A stretch of DNA of 64,000 nt, from NCBI RefSeq assembly GCF_018332655.1, contig NZ_BOQL01000001.1:1-64000 (forward strand), in the 5' to 3' direction. Below, piece by piece: positions 56,637-64,000 of this stretch (within the stretch, counting starts at the first letter, position 1; each line of letters opens with the position of its first letter). The position numbers and the translations under genes are program-made. The notes beneath the pieces were generated by a model. It was not told where the DNA came from and did not search any database. It saw only the letters and a program-made list of their open reading frames with translations. Source of the stretch: Actinoplanes auranticolor (GTDB lineage: Bacteria; Actinomycetota; Actinomycetes; Mycobacteriales; Micromonosporaceae).

Positions 56637-58619
56637 GTGCCGCCTCAGCGCTGGCTGCGCCGCTCCGGCCCGCTCCGCATCGAGTTCGGGGCCGACTACA
56701 ACCCGGAGCAGTGGCCGCCCGCGGTCTGGGCCGACGACGTACGAGCCATGCGGGAAGCCGGCGTCACCATCGTCTCGCTCGCCGTCTTCTCCTGGGCCCG
56801 CCTCGAGCCCCGCTCCGGCGAGTACCACTTCGGCTGGCTCGACGACGTGATCGGACTGCTCGCCGCGGACGGGATCCTGCTCGACCTGGCCACCGCGACC
56901 GCCTCCCCGCCGCCGTGGCTGAGCACCGCGCATCCGGAGATCCTGCCGGTGGACCGGCTGGGGCACACGTTCTCACCGGGCGGGCGCCAGCACTGGCGAC
57001 CGACCTCGCCGGTCTTCCGGCAGCACGCGCTGCGCCTGGTGCGGGCGATGGCGACGCGCTACGCCGGGCATCCGGCGCTGGCGGCGTGGCACGTCTCCAA
57101 CGAGCTCGGCTGCCACAACGTCTACGACTACTCCGATGACGCTGCGCGCGCCTTCCGGCGCTGGCTCCGGGGCCGCTACCGGACGCTGGACGCGCTCAAC
57201 GCGGCCTGGGGGACCGCCTTCTGGTCGCAGCGGTACGCGGACTGGGACGAGATCCTGCCGCCGCGGCTCGCCCCCACCCATCCCAACCCGACGCAGCAGC
57301 TGGATTTCAAGCGCTTCTCCTCCGACGCGCTCAAGGAGCACCTGCGCGCCGAGCGGGACATCCTCCGCGAGATCACCCCGGGCGTGCCGGTCACGACCAA
57401 CTTCATGGTCGCCGGGGACATCGACATCATCGACTACGCCGACTGGGTGCCCGAGGTGGACTTCCTCGCCAACGACCACTACGTGCGTCCCGGGCCGCAG
57501 GCGCAGGACGAGCTGTCGTTCTCCGCGAACCTGACGGGCAATCTGGCCGGCGGCCGGCCGTGGTTCCTGATGGAACACTCGACCAGCGCGGTGAACTGGC
57601 AGCCGGTCAACGTCGCGAAGAAGCCGGGTGAGCTGGCCCGCGACTCACTCACCCACGTGGCGCACGGCGCGGACGCGGTCTGCTTCTTCCAGTGGCGGCA
57701 GTCCAGGGCCGGGGCCGAGAAGTACCACTCGGCGATGGTGCCGCACGCCGGGACCGACAGCGTGTTGTTCCGGTCGGTGGCGGCACTCGGTGCCCGGCTG
57801 CGTGAAATGGCGTATGTCGCCGGTGTCGCGCGGACCCCGGCACAGGCGGCGATCGTCTTCGACTGGCCGTCCTGGTGGGCGGCCGAGCAGGACTCCCACC
57901 CCAGCGATCGGCTGCGCTACAAGCAGGAGGCGCTGGACTGGTACACGGCGTTCCTCGATGCCGGCGTGCGGGTGGACGTGGTGCCGGTGGGTGCAGAACT
58001 GCAGCGGTACGACGTGGTGGTCGCCCCCGTGCTGCACGTGGTGCCGGCCTCGTTGGCCGTGCGCTTGCGCACCTACGTCGCGGACGGCGGACACCTCGTC
58101 ACGACGTACTTCTCGGGGATCGTGGACGAGCACGACCACGTGTGGCTCGGCGGCTATCCGGGGGCGCTGCGCGACCTGCTCGGCATCCGGGTGCAGGAGT
58201 TCGCGCCGCTGCTCGACGGGGAACGCGTCGAGCTCGACAACGGGACGCACGGGACCAGGTGGACCGAGCCGGTGGACCTCGTCGACCCCGCGGTCGAGGT
58301 GCTGGCGTCGTATAGGACCGGCGAGCTGGCCGGGCGGCCGGCGATCACCCGCCGGGCCGTGGGCACGGGGTCGGCGTCGTACGTCTCCACCCCGCTGGGT
58401 GCGGCCGGCATCGTGCCGGTGCTGGGCGAGGTGCTGAAGCGTGCCGGGGTGCGCAGCGAACTGCCCGGGCAGCTGCGGGGGCGGGTCGAGCTCGCGGTCC
58501 GCGGCGACGTCCGGTTCCTGATCAACCGCACCGACGAGCCGCTGGAGATCTCCGGTATCCCGGGAGCGCCGGCCGTGCTCCCCGCACGCGGGGTGACGAT
58601 CGTCGGCCCTGGACGGTGA
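56637..58619 (+). CDS. Glycoside hydrolase family 42 beta-galactosidase
   Basis: A 660-residue cytoplasmic enzyme that removes beta-galactosyl residues from oligosaccharides, here probably the galactan side chains of rhamnogalacturonan I. Domain A is a (beta/alpha)8 barrel with acid/base Glu156 in HVSNELG and nucleophile Glu313 in FLMEHS. The trimerisation domain B follows from about 390 and a short C-terminal domain ends it. GTG at 56637 is preferred to TTG at 56619 because GAGGGAGA lies just upstream. It is divergent from the importer operon and shares its operator type. Confidence 0.93.
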   Translation: MPPQRWLRRSGPLRIEFGADYNPEQWPPAVWADDVRAMREAGVTIVSLAVFSWARLEPRSGEYHFGWLDDVIGLLAADGILLDLATATASPPPWLSTAHPEILPVDRLGHTFSPGGRQHWRPTSPVFRQHALRLVRAMATRYAGHPALAAWHVSNELGCHNVYDYSDDAARAFRRWLRGRYRTLDALNAAWGTAFWSQRYADWDEILPPRLAPTHPNPTQQLDFKRFSSDALKEHLRAERDILREITPGVPVTTNFMVAGDIDIIDYADWVPEVDFLANDHYVRPGPQAQDELSFSANLTGNLAGGRPWFLMEHSTSAVNWQPVNVAKKPGELARDSLTHVAHGADAVCFFQWRQSRAGAEKYHSAMVPHAGTDSVLFRSVAALGARLREMAYVAGVARTPAQAAIVFDWPSWWAAEQDSHPSDRLRYKQEALDWYTAFLDAGVRVDVVPVGAELQRYDVVVAPVLHVVPASLAVRLRTYVADGGHLVTTYFSGIVDEHDHVWLGGYPGALRDLLGIRVQEFAPLLDGERVELDNGTHGTRWTEPVDLVDPAVEVLASYRTGELAGRPAITRRAVGTGSASYVSTPLGAAGIVPVLGEVLKRAGVRSELPGQLRGRVELAVRGDVRFLINRTDEPLEISGIPGAPAVLPARGVTIVGPGR

Positions 58620-58746
58620 CCCGCCGGCCGTCGTCGGTTCAGCGCCTTCTCTCACGCTGCGGCCGTTGCATGCGGAGCAGCTGCCGCAGGACGAGCACCT
58701 CTGCCGACCGTCGCGCGCAGGAGGACCGATCTGCCGAGTCCGAAAC

Positions 58747-58760
58747 CGGTAGCGCTACCG
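58747..58760. repeat. 14-bp perfect palindrome at the 3' end of the small membrane gene
   Basis: CGGTAGCGCTACCG is fully symmetric and covers the last codons of the gene at 58755-59063, including the reverse-strand stop. It could act as a terminator or a protein-binding site. Confidence 0.45.
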
Positions 58761-59063
58761 CCGGCGCGTGGTCTTGACGGCGAGGACGACGATCAGGACG
58801 ACGGTCGCGGTTCTCGCCGCGAGCGCCAGGACCTGCAGGATCGCCGGGCCGCCGCGCAGGTGTCCCACCCCGCCGGCGGCCATGCCGAACGCGCCGACCA
58901 GGACCAGTGCCCCGGCCAGCCACGGATGCCCGAACTCGCGTCCGGCCAGGGTCAGGCCCGCCGGGGTCCGCCGTACGCGGGCCAGCAGCACGATCCCGAG
59001 CGCGACGAAGACGACGGCACCGGCCGTCTCCAGCGTGCCCAGAGCGACGTCCCGCGAGCCCAT
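58755..59063 (-). CDS. Small hypothetical membrane protein
   Basis: A 102-residue protein with three predicted spans (about 12-28, 48-68, 74-97) and a basic C-terminus KTTRRR. No family is recognised. The ATG (59063) is four bases beyond the stop of the upstream gene at 59068, so the two are one operon. Confidence 0.65.
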   Translation of the reverse strand: MGSRDVALGTLETAGAVVFVALGIVLLARVRRTPAGLTLAGREFGHPWLAGALVLVGAFGMAAGGVGHLRGGPAILQVLALAARTATVVLIVVLAVKTTRRR

Positions 59064-59067
59064 CGGG

Positions 59068-59337
59068 TCAGTCGGTGTGGACGATCGCCTCGGCCACGCG
59101 GCGCAGCTCGCCCTGGTCGGGGGTGAAGCCGGCGGCGATGTCCGGGTGCAGGCCCGCGCGGGTCTGCTCCAGCAGCTTGCCGGTCACCGCGTCGACGGGC
59201 TCGCCCGCGTAGTCGTGGCTGACCTTGTCCGTCGCGTTCTGCAGCGCGGACGTGAGCTGCTCCTCCAGCGGGCCGCGCAGTTTCTCCTCCACCGGGCTCA
59301 GCGATGCGGGGTCCAGGTGGATCTGCGGCTCGACCAT
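59068..59337 (-). CDS. Small hypothetical soluble protein
   Basis: An 89-residue acidic protein, mostly helical (VEEKLRGPLEEQLTSALQNA, EPVDAVTGKLLEQTRAGL), without motif or membrane span. GGAG lies a few bases before the ATG. It is the first gene of a two-gene operon with the small membrane protein and stands behind a pair of direct repeats at 59353-59381. Confidence 0.65.
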   Translation of the reverse strand: MVEPQIHLDPASLSPVEEKLRGPLEEQLTSALQNATDKVSHDYAGEPVDAVTGKLLEQTRAGLHPDIAAGFTPDQGELRRVAEAIVHTD

Positions 59338-59352
59338 GGAGTTCTCCTCGTT

Positions 59353-59381
59353 GTACCGGTGACGGGTCGTACCGGTGACGG
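59353..59381 (-). promoter_or_regulatory. Two direct 13-bp repeats upstream of the small operon
   Basis: GTACCGGTGACGG occurs at 59353-59365 and again at 59369-59381, 16 bases apart, directly upstream of the ATG at 59337. Each contains ACCGGT, a palindrome. A tandem activator or repressor site is possible. Confidence 0.45.
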
Positions 59382-59425
59382 CGCGACGCTGTTACCCAAC
59401 CACGTCGCGCCGGCAAACCTGGTAT

Positions 59426-60004
59426 TTACGAGCGGCCGCGCTTGAGTTCGAAGAACGTGGCGCTGCGGGCCAGCGGGACCACGGCGTCCCAGATGGCCAG
59501 GGCCTCCTCGCGGCCCGGGACCTCGTCGATGATCGGTCCGTGCACGCCGCGCCCGGCGCCCTCGATCATCAGCACCGGGGAGCCGATGTCCGGGCCCGCC
59601 GAGCCGAACGCCAGCTCGTGCGAGGCGCGGACCGCCTCGTCCCAGGACCCGTCGTCGAGCACGGTCTTGGGATCCGCGACGCCGGCGGCCTCGGCGGCGG
59701 CCACCACGATCTCCTCGGTGAGCGCCTCGCCGGCCTCGAACGTACGGTTGCCGAGCTCGGTGTAGAAGGTGGCGATGGTCTCGTCGCGGTGGTCCGCGCG
59801 CAGCGCCTCGACCAGCCGCAGCGCCCGGGACGACGCCGCCATCATGGGCTTGTACTGGTCCGGGACGTTGTCGCCGTTGAGGATGGACAGGCTGAATGCG
59901 CGCCAGTGCAGTGTCACGTCGCGCTCCGGCGCCACGCTCACCAGCCAGCGCGAGGTGCGCCAGGTGAACGGGCAAGCCGGGTCGAAGAAATAGGTGGCCT
60001 CCAT
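59426..60004 (-). CDS. Rv2466c-like DsbA-family reductase with a single-cysteine active site
   Basis: A 192-residue thioredoxin-fold protein of the DsbA family, close to Rv2466c, the mycothiol-dependent reductase of Mycobacterium tuberculosis (shared: FDPACP, TSRWL, LSILN, ELGNR, FFELKR). Rv2466c has a CPWC active site. Here it reads CPFT (Cys11, Thr14), so the resolving cysteine is gone and a monothiol mechanism with mycothiol is expected. ATG at 60004 begins the family's usual start. It is on the same strand as the aldo/keto reductase, 20 bases apart. Confidence 0.85.
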   Translation of the reverse strand: MEATYFFDPACPFTWRTSRWLVSVAPERDVTLHWRAFSLSILNGDNVPDQYKPMMAASSRALRLVEALRADHRDETIATFYTELGNRTFEAGEALTEEIVVAAAEAAGVADPKTVLDDGSWDEAVRASHELAFGSAGPDIGSPVLMIEGAGRGVHGPIIDEVPGREEALAIWDAVVPLARSATFFELKRGRS

Positions 60005-60024
60005 GGCTGCGATCCTAGGCCGGG

Positions 60025-61044
60025 TTACAGCTTGCGGTTGCGCTGGTCGAGCCCCAGCGGCCCGTACGGGTAGTCCGGCGCGTGCAGGTCGCTCGCCTGG
60101 TCCAGGGCCGCGATCTCCGCCGGCTCCAGGTGCAGCTCCGCCGCCCGCAGGTTGGTCTCCAGCTGCTCGACCGTACGGGCGCCCAGGATCGTCGAGGTCA
60201 CGCCCGGCCGGTCGGTGACCCAGGCCAGTGCCACCTCGGCCATCGACACGCCCCGGGCCTCGGCCACGGACTGCACCGCGTCGATGATCGTCCAGGTCCG
60301 GTCGGTGCCGCGCCGCTCCCACGCCTCCATCCCGCGCCCGGGGTCCTCGCCGAGCCGGGTGGCGCCGCTGGGCCGCTGGTCGCGGCGGTACTTGCCGCTG
60401 AGCCAGCCACCACCGAGCGGGCTCCACGGCAGCAGCCCGAGACCGGCGTCGCGGGCGGCGGGCACGATCTCCCACTCGATCTCGCGGACCAGCAGGCTGT
60501 ACTGCGGCTGCAGGGTCACCGGGGCGGCCAGGCCGAGCTCGCGGGCCAGGTGCACCGCCTTGGTGAGCTGCCAGCCGGTGAAGTTCGAGAAGCCGTAGTA
60601 ACGGATCTTGCCCTGGCGGACGAAGCCGTCCAGCGTCCGCAGGCTCTCCTCCAGCGGCGTCACCGGGTCCCAGGAGTGCGCCTGGTAGAGGTCGACGCTG
60701 TCCAGGCCGAGCCGGGTCAGCGAGGCGTCGAGGGCGCGGGTGAGGTGCCGGTTGGACAGGCCGGCGCCGTTCGGGTCGCCGGCCATCGGGAAGCGGCCCT
60801 TGGTGGCCAGCACGACGGGTTCGGTGACGTCGGCGCTGCGGGAGGCGAACCAGCGGCCGATGATGCGTTCGGACTCGCCGGCCGAGTAGACGTCGGCGGT
60901 GTCCACGAACGTGCCGCCGGCCTCGGCGAACCGGTCGAGCTGGGCGTGTGACACCTCCTCGTCGGATTCGGCGCCGAAGGTCATGGTGCCCAGGCAGAGA
61001 CTGGAGACGGCGCAGCCGCTGCGGCCGAGGGTGCGGTATTCCAT
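60025..61044 (-). CDS. Aldo/keto reductase
   Basis: A 339-residue NADPH-dependent (beta/alpha)8 reductase. The catalytic tetrad can be seen: Asp in FVDTADVYSAG, Tyr of the same segment, Lys in LATKGR and His in YQAHSW. The NADP-binding residues lie in PWSPLGGGWLSGKYRR (part) and STILGARTVEQLETNL. It reduces aldehydes or ketones of unknown kind. The gene lies 20 bases upstream of the Rv2466c-like gene, so both may belong to one redox operon. Confidence 0.93.
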   Translation of the reverse strand: MEYRTLGRSGCAVSSLCLGTMTFGAESDEEVSHAQLDRFAEAGGTFVDTADVYSAGESERIIGRWFASRSADVTEPVVLATKGRFPMAGDPNGAGLSNRHLTRALDASLTRLGLDSVDLYQAHSWDPVTPLEESLRTLDGFVRQGKIRYYGFSNFTGWQLTKAVHLARELGLAAPVTLQPQYSLLVREIEWEIVPAARDAGLGLLPWSPLGGGWLSGKYRRDQRPSGATRLGEDPGRGMEAWERRGTDRTWTIIDAVQSVAEARGVSMAEVALAWVTDRPGVTSTILGARTVEQLETNLRAAELHLEPAEIAALDQASDLHAPDYPYGPLGLDQRNRKL

Positions 61045-61053
61045 ACCTGCAAC

Positions 61054-62439
61054 CTACGTCGCGGCGGGCAACTCCACCCGGAAGCGGGCGCCGGCCGGGC
61101 TGTCCACGTACCGGAGATCGCCGCCGTGCGCCGCCGCCAGGCCGCGGGCGATCGGCAGGCCCAGCCCGGCACCGCCGGTGTCGCGGGAGCGCGAGGTGTC
61201 GCCGCGGCCGAACCGTTCGAAGATGAGGGCCCGGTCGATGGCGGGCACGCCCGGCCCGGTGTCGGCCACCTCCAGCACCACGCGCTCCCCGTCGCGCCGC
61301 ACGGTGACCGTCACCGTCCCGCCCGCCGGCGTGGCGTGCCGGGCGTTGTCGAGCAGGTTGGTGACGATCTGACCCAGCCGCACCGGATCGCCGTGCACCA
61401 CCGGTGCCGGATCGGCGGAGACGGCGAAGCTCAGCTGCGGCGCCAGCGTGCGGGCGCGGGCCGTCTCGGTCTCGGCCAGCCGGGCCAGGTCGACCGGCTC
61501 GGTGGCCAGCCGGATGCCGCCCTGGCCGAGCCGGGCCGTGGTGAGCAGGTCGTCGACCAGCCGGGTGGCGCGGCGGGTCTCGCGGATCATGGCCACGGCG
61601 ACCCGTTCCCGGTCCGGGCGGTCCAGCTCCTCGCGCAGCAGCAGCTCGGCGTTGGCCTGCAGCCCGGCCATCGGGGTCCGCAGCTCGTGCGACGCGTCCG
61701 CCAGGAACGAGCGCATCCCGGCCTCGGCGGCGTTCGCGGTGACCAGGGCCGCCTCCAGCTCGTCGAGCATCGAGTCGAACGCGGCCGCCGTGCGGCCCAG
61801 TTCGGAGTCGGTGCGCGGGTGGCCCAGCCGGCGTCCCCGGTCGCCCGCGGCGATCCGCCCGGCCAGAGCGGTCATGTCCTCCAGCGGGCGCAGCGCCGCG
61901 CGGGACAACCGGGCGGCCGCGAGCCCGGCGAGCAGCAGGGCCAGCAGCCCGCCGACGACCTCCAGGAAGATCAGCCGGCGGAGAGCGTCGGTGATCTGGG
62001 TGGTGTCCAGGCTGAGCGTGAGGACCTGGTTCCCGCGCAGTCCGGTGCGCACGAAGATGACGCTGCCGGCCGTCTCCACCGGCACCTCGGTGCGGGCGCC
62101 GGTGGGCCGATGCCGGGCCGGGCCGCCGGCCGGGAACCGCCGGCCCGGTGGCGCCGGGTCGGAGGCCGCGGCGACGCAGCCGCCCCCGTCACGCACGCAC
62201 AGCCGGGCCGTCACGCCGTCGCCGCGCAGCCGGTCCACGAGCTGCTGGGCGCCGAGCTGCGGGTCGAGCCGGCCGGCCAGCGCCACCCGGTCGGTGAGCC
62301 GGGTCCGGGCGTCGGCGTGCAGCCGGGCGGAGAGCGCGATGTCGACGGCGGTGAAGAGCACCACCAGGATGACGGCGAGCAGGCCGAGCACCGTCCAGGT
62401 GACCCGGCCGCGCAGCGACAGGGGCCGCAGCAGTCTCAC
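61054..62439 (-). CDS. OmpR-partner sensor histidine kinase
   Basis: A 461-residue classical kinase. Span 1 lies at about 11-31, an extracytoplasmic sensor of about 125 residues with two cysteines follows, and span 2 is near 160-180. HAMP (about 185-235), HisKA with ASHELRTPMAGLQ and HATPase_c (NLLDNARHA, DTGPGVP, GGAGLGLPIA) complete it. GTG at 62439 overlaps the response-regulator stop by four bases (GTGA). The pair probably senses an envelope signal and is divergent from a secreted DUF5666-like protein that may be its target or ligand. Confidence 0.93.
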   Translation of the reverse strand: MRLLRPLSLRGRVTWTVLGLLAVILVVLFTAVDIALSARLHADARTRLTDRVALAGRLDPQLGAQQLVDRLRGDGVTARLCVRDGGGCVAAASDPAPPGRRFPAGGPARHRPTGARTEVPVETAGSVIFVRTGLRGNQVLTLSLDTTQITDALRRLIFLEVVGGLLALLLAGLAAARLSRAALRPLEDMTALAGRIAAGDRGRRLGHPRTDSELGRTAAAFDSMLDELEAALVTANAAEAGMRSFLADASHELRTPMAGLQANAELLLREELDRPDRERVAVAMIRETRRATRLVDDLLTTARLGQGGIRLATEPVDLARLAETETARARTLAPQLSFAVSADPAPVVHGDPVRLGQIVTNLLDNARHATPAGGTVTVTVRRDGERVVLEVADTGPGVPAIDRALIFERFGRGDTSRSRDTGGAGLGLPIARGLAAAHGGDLRYVDSPAGARFRVELPAAT

Positions 62440-63101
62440 GGGCGGACCACGTAGCCCAGGCCGCGGGCGGTGTGGATGAGCCGGGGGCCGTGCTGCTCGA
62501 GCTTGCGGCGCAGCGCGCTGACGTGCACCTCGACCAGGTTGGGGTCGTACTCGTCGTAGCCCCAGACCTGGGTGAGCAGCTGTGTCTTGGACAGGATCCG
62601 GCCACGGTGCCCGGCCAGGTAGGCCAGCAGCTTGAACTCGGTCGCGGTCAGCTCCAGCACCCGGCCCGCCCGGACGGCCAGCCGGGCGTCCTCGTCCACC
62701 ACCAGGTCGCCGACCTGCACGGTGGAGGGCACCCGGCCGAGCCGGCGCAGGATCGCCCCGACCCGGGCCAGCACCTCGACGGTGGCGAACGGCTTGACCA
62801 CGTAGTCGTCGGCGCCCGCGGCGAAACCGCGCAGCCGGTCGTCGACCGCGTCGCGGGCGGTGACCATCAGCACCGCGCAGTCGCTGCGCCCGCGCAGCGC
62901 CGTGGCCAGCGCAAAGCCGTCGCGGCCGCCGGGCAGTTGCACGTCGAGCAGGGCCAGATCCGGGCGGTACGCGTCCACGACCTCCTCGAAATCGGCGCCG
63001 TCGGCCACCTCCCGCACCTCGTGCCCGGCCCCGCGCAGTGCCGCCGCGAGCGGGGCCCGGATCGCGTCCTCGTCCTCCACGACCAGCACTCTCGCCACCA
63101 T
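62436..63101 (-). CDS. OmpR-family response regulator
   Basis: A 221-residue regulator. The receiver domain has ED at 9-10, phospho-acceptor Asp in LALLDVQLPGG and Lys in VVKPF. A winged helix of the OmpR/PhoB type (about 125-220: LTATEFKLLAYLAGHRGRIL, VEVHVSALRRKLE) completes it. It is the first gene of the pair. The 144-base gap to the divergent secreted-protein gene holds both promoters. Confidence 0.95.
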   Translation of the reverse strand: MVARVLVVEDEDAIRAPLAAALRGAGHEVREVADGADFEEVVDAYRPDLALLDVQLPGGRDGFALATALRGRSDCAVLMVTARDAVDDRLRGFAAGADDYVVKPFATVEVLARVGAILRRLGRVPSTVQVGDLVVDEDARLAVRAGRVLELTATEFKLLAYLAGHRGRILSKTQLLTQVWGYDEYDPNLVEVHVSALRRKLEQHGPRLIHTARGLGYVVRP

Positions 63102-63245
63102 GGCCGAAGTATCCGCAGCCCGGCTGTGCGTGATCGAGCACCGAGCTGAAGAACAGCTGAAGACCGCCGCCGATTCAGGCCCGCTTCAGTTTCGCGGACG
63201 ACGGTGGGACGAGCACCGCAACCGACATCCAGCACTGGAGGAGCT

Positions 63246-63782
63246 TTGCCACCGATCTTCAGCACCCAGCAGGCCCGGCGCACCGCCGTGGCCGTGGCGC
63301 TCGGCGGCGGCCTCGCGCTCGGCGTCGCCGGGCTGGCCCAGGCCGCGGAAACACCGGCACCGGGCGGGTCCGCGACCCCCTCGGCGAGCGAGCCCGGTCC
63401 GGGCCGCGGCGCGGGGCACGAGCACACGCCGCACCTCGCCGGCACAGTGAAGTCGATCAGCGACACCCAGATCATGATCACCGACCGCAGCGGCTTCACC
63501 CGTCAGATCAACATCACGAGCAAGCCGGACGGGGTCGCGGTCGGCACCCGGATCTTCGCCGTGGGCGCGGTGAACGCGGACGGCGTCTCGCTGGATGCCA
63601 CCTCGGTCGAGGTGGCGACCGAACGGGAGGGCAAGCGGGGCGGCGGCTGGGGCCACCGCGGCGGCGGGCGTCCGGGCGGCTGGGGACCGGGCGGCCCCGG
63701 CGGCGAGCGCGGCGGACCGCCGGCCGCGCCGAGCACGCCACCCTCGGCCGCCCCGAGCGCCCCGGCGCCGTCAGCGAGCTGA
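63246..63782 (+). CDS. Secreted DUF5666-like protein
   Basis: A 178-residue exported protein. After QQARRTAV comes a hydrophobic segment with a probable cleavage site after AGLAQAAE. The core (about 60-125: HLAGTVKSISDTQIMITDRSG, VAVGTRIFAVGAVNADGVSL) is an OB-like beta domain resembling DUF5666. A Gly/Pro-rich tail of about 55 residues follows. TTG at 63246 is used because GGAGG lies at 63237-63241; GTG at 63204 has no ribosome site. It is divergent from the OmpR-type two-component system. Confidence 0.7.
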   Translation: MPPIFSTQQARRTAVAVALGGGLALGVAGLAQAAETPAPGGSATPSASEPGPGRGAGHEHTPHLAGTVKSISDTQIMITDRSGFTRQINITSKPDGVAVGTRIFAVGAVNADGVSLDATSVEVATEREGKRGGGWGHRGGGRPGGWGPGGPGGERGGPPAAPSTPPSAAPSAPAPSAS

Positions 63783-63817
63783 CCGTGCGGTGAGACATCG
63801 GTGCGGGCGGGAATCCT

Positions 63818-63843
63818 CAATCGGCCGCCTGCGGCGTCGATTG
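63818..63843 (+). terminator. Hairpin after the secreted-protein gene
   Basis: CAATCG (63818) pairs with CGATTG (63838-63843) and GCCGC (63824) with GCGGC (63831-63835), with a two-base bulge. It begins 35 bases after the stop. Confidence 0.5.
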
Positions 63844-63850
63844 CCCGGGA

Positions 63851-64000
63851 GTGAACCCACCCACCCGCCCGCCGCGCAGTCGCCGGCCTGCTGCCCGCAC
63901 CGATGTCCCGTCCCGCGTCCCCGAGCCGCCGATGAGCCCCGGGCCTGCGCCGGAGCGGATCCTGGAGCGCCGGATCCCCGGCAAGCTCTACGGCCGGACC
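63851..64000 (+). CDS. 5' end of a gene running out of the window
   Basis: GTG at 63851 opens a frame of 50 codons to the window edge. Residues 1-28 are rich in Pro, Arg and Ala. The visible end (ERILERRIPGKLYGRT) may begin a folded domain. ATG at 63932 is an alternative start. No assignment is possible from this fragment. Confidence 0.4.
   Translation, partial: MNPPTRPPRSRRPAARTDVPSRVPEPPMSPGPAPERILERRIPGKLYGRT

Overview
The window is GC-rich DNA (mostly about 70% or more by eye) with GTG and TTG starts, strong third-position G/C bias and many 1-8 base overlaps between stops and starts. The protein families point to a filamentous actinobacterium of the Micromonosporaceae (Actinoplanes/Micromonospora type). 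Evidence for this includes a MurL/MurD2 pair, NgcEFG, an Rv2466c-like mycothiol-dependent reductase, an F420-type PPOX protein, a SCO7613-like giant membrane protein and HxlR/STAS/DUF1707 families. The taxon is inferred. No rRNA, tRNA, CRISPR array, phage or intact insertion sequence was seen.

Layout. 1-1494: 3' part of a fusion of a Pro/Thr repeat region, a globin-like domain and an FAD/NAD reductase. 1572-4312: divergent murL and murD2, an alternative way of placing D-glutamate in peptidoglycan. 4673-12352: an RpiR/SIS regulator followed by two head-to-tail sugar ABC importers, the second of NgcEFG (GlcNAc/chitobiose) type and neither with an ATPase gene. 12416-15330: GH3 beta-glucosidase divergent from a TetR regulator. 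15361-17872: a short family-A DNA polymerase and an APH-like kinase. 18314-18730: STAS protein. 19078-22661: a compact four-gene set (PaaK-like adenylating enzyme, cysteine-containing protein, cytochrome P450, VOC protein) that looks like a small uncharacterised biosynthetic or catabolic unit. 22713-26489: metH.

From 26.6 to 34.7 kb gene density falls and the genes are unrelated orphans: a P-loop kinase, helical protein, PPOX protein, ankyrin protein, PAS histidine kinase, a frameshifted HAF-repeat gene and a DUF4760-like protein. From 34.8 to 47.8 kb come a PP2C-like phosphatase, a YdjM-like membrane hydrolase, DUF1707, a NarL-type two-component pair with a hexapeptide-repeat insertion in the kinase, a NUDIX hydrolase, a TauE-like transporter, a GH63-type glucosidase and the SCO7613-like membrane protein.

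48.3-58.6 kb is a plant-pectin (rhamnogalacturonan) island. An operon of two permeases, a binding protein and a PL11 rhamnogalacturonan lyase faces away from a GH42 beta-galactosidase, and a broken GH78 alpha-L-rhamnosidase lies nearby. The GH42 gene and the GH78 remnant share an identical 14-base LacI-type operator, so they were probably one regulon. A methyltransferase and an HxlR regulator sit inside the island. The right end holds small membrane and soluble proteins, an Rv2466c-like protein with an altered active site, an aldo/keto reductase and an OmpR-type two-component system divergent from a secreted DUF5666-like protein.

Together the three ATPase-less importers and four glycosidases or lyases describe a soil saprophyte taking up chitin-, glucan- and pectin-derived oligosaccharides, presumably powered by a shared MsiK-type ATPase encoded elsewhere.
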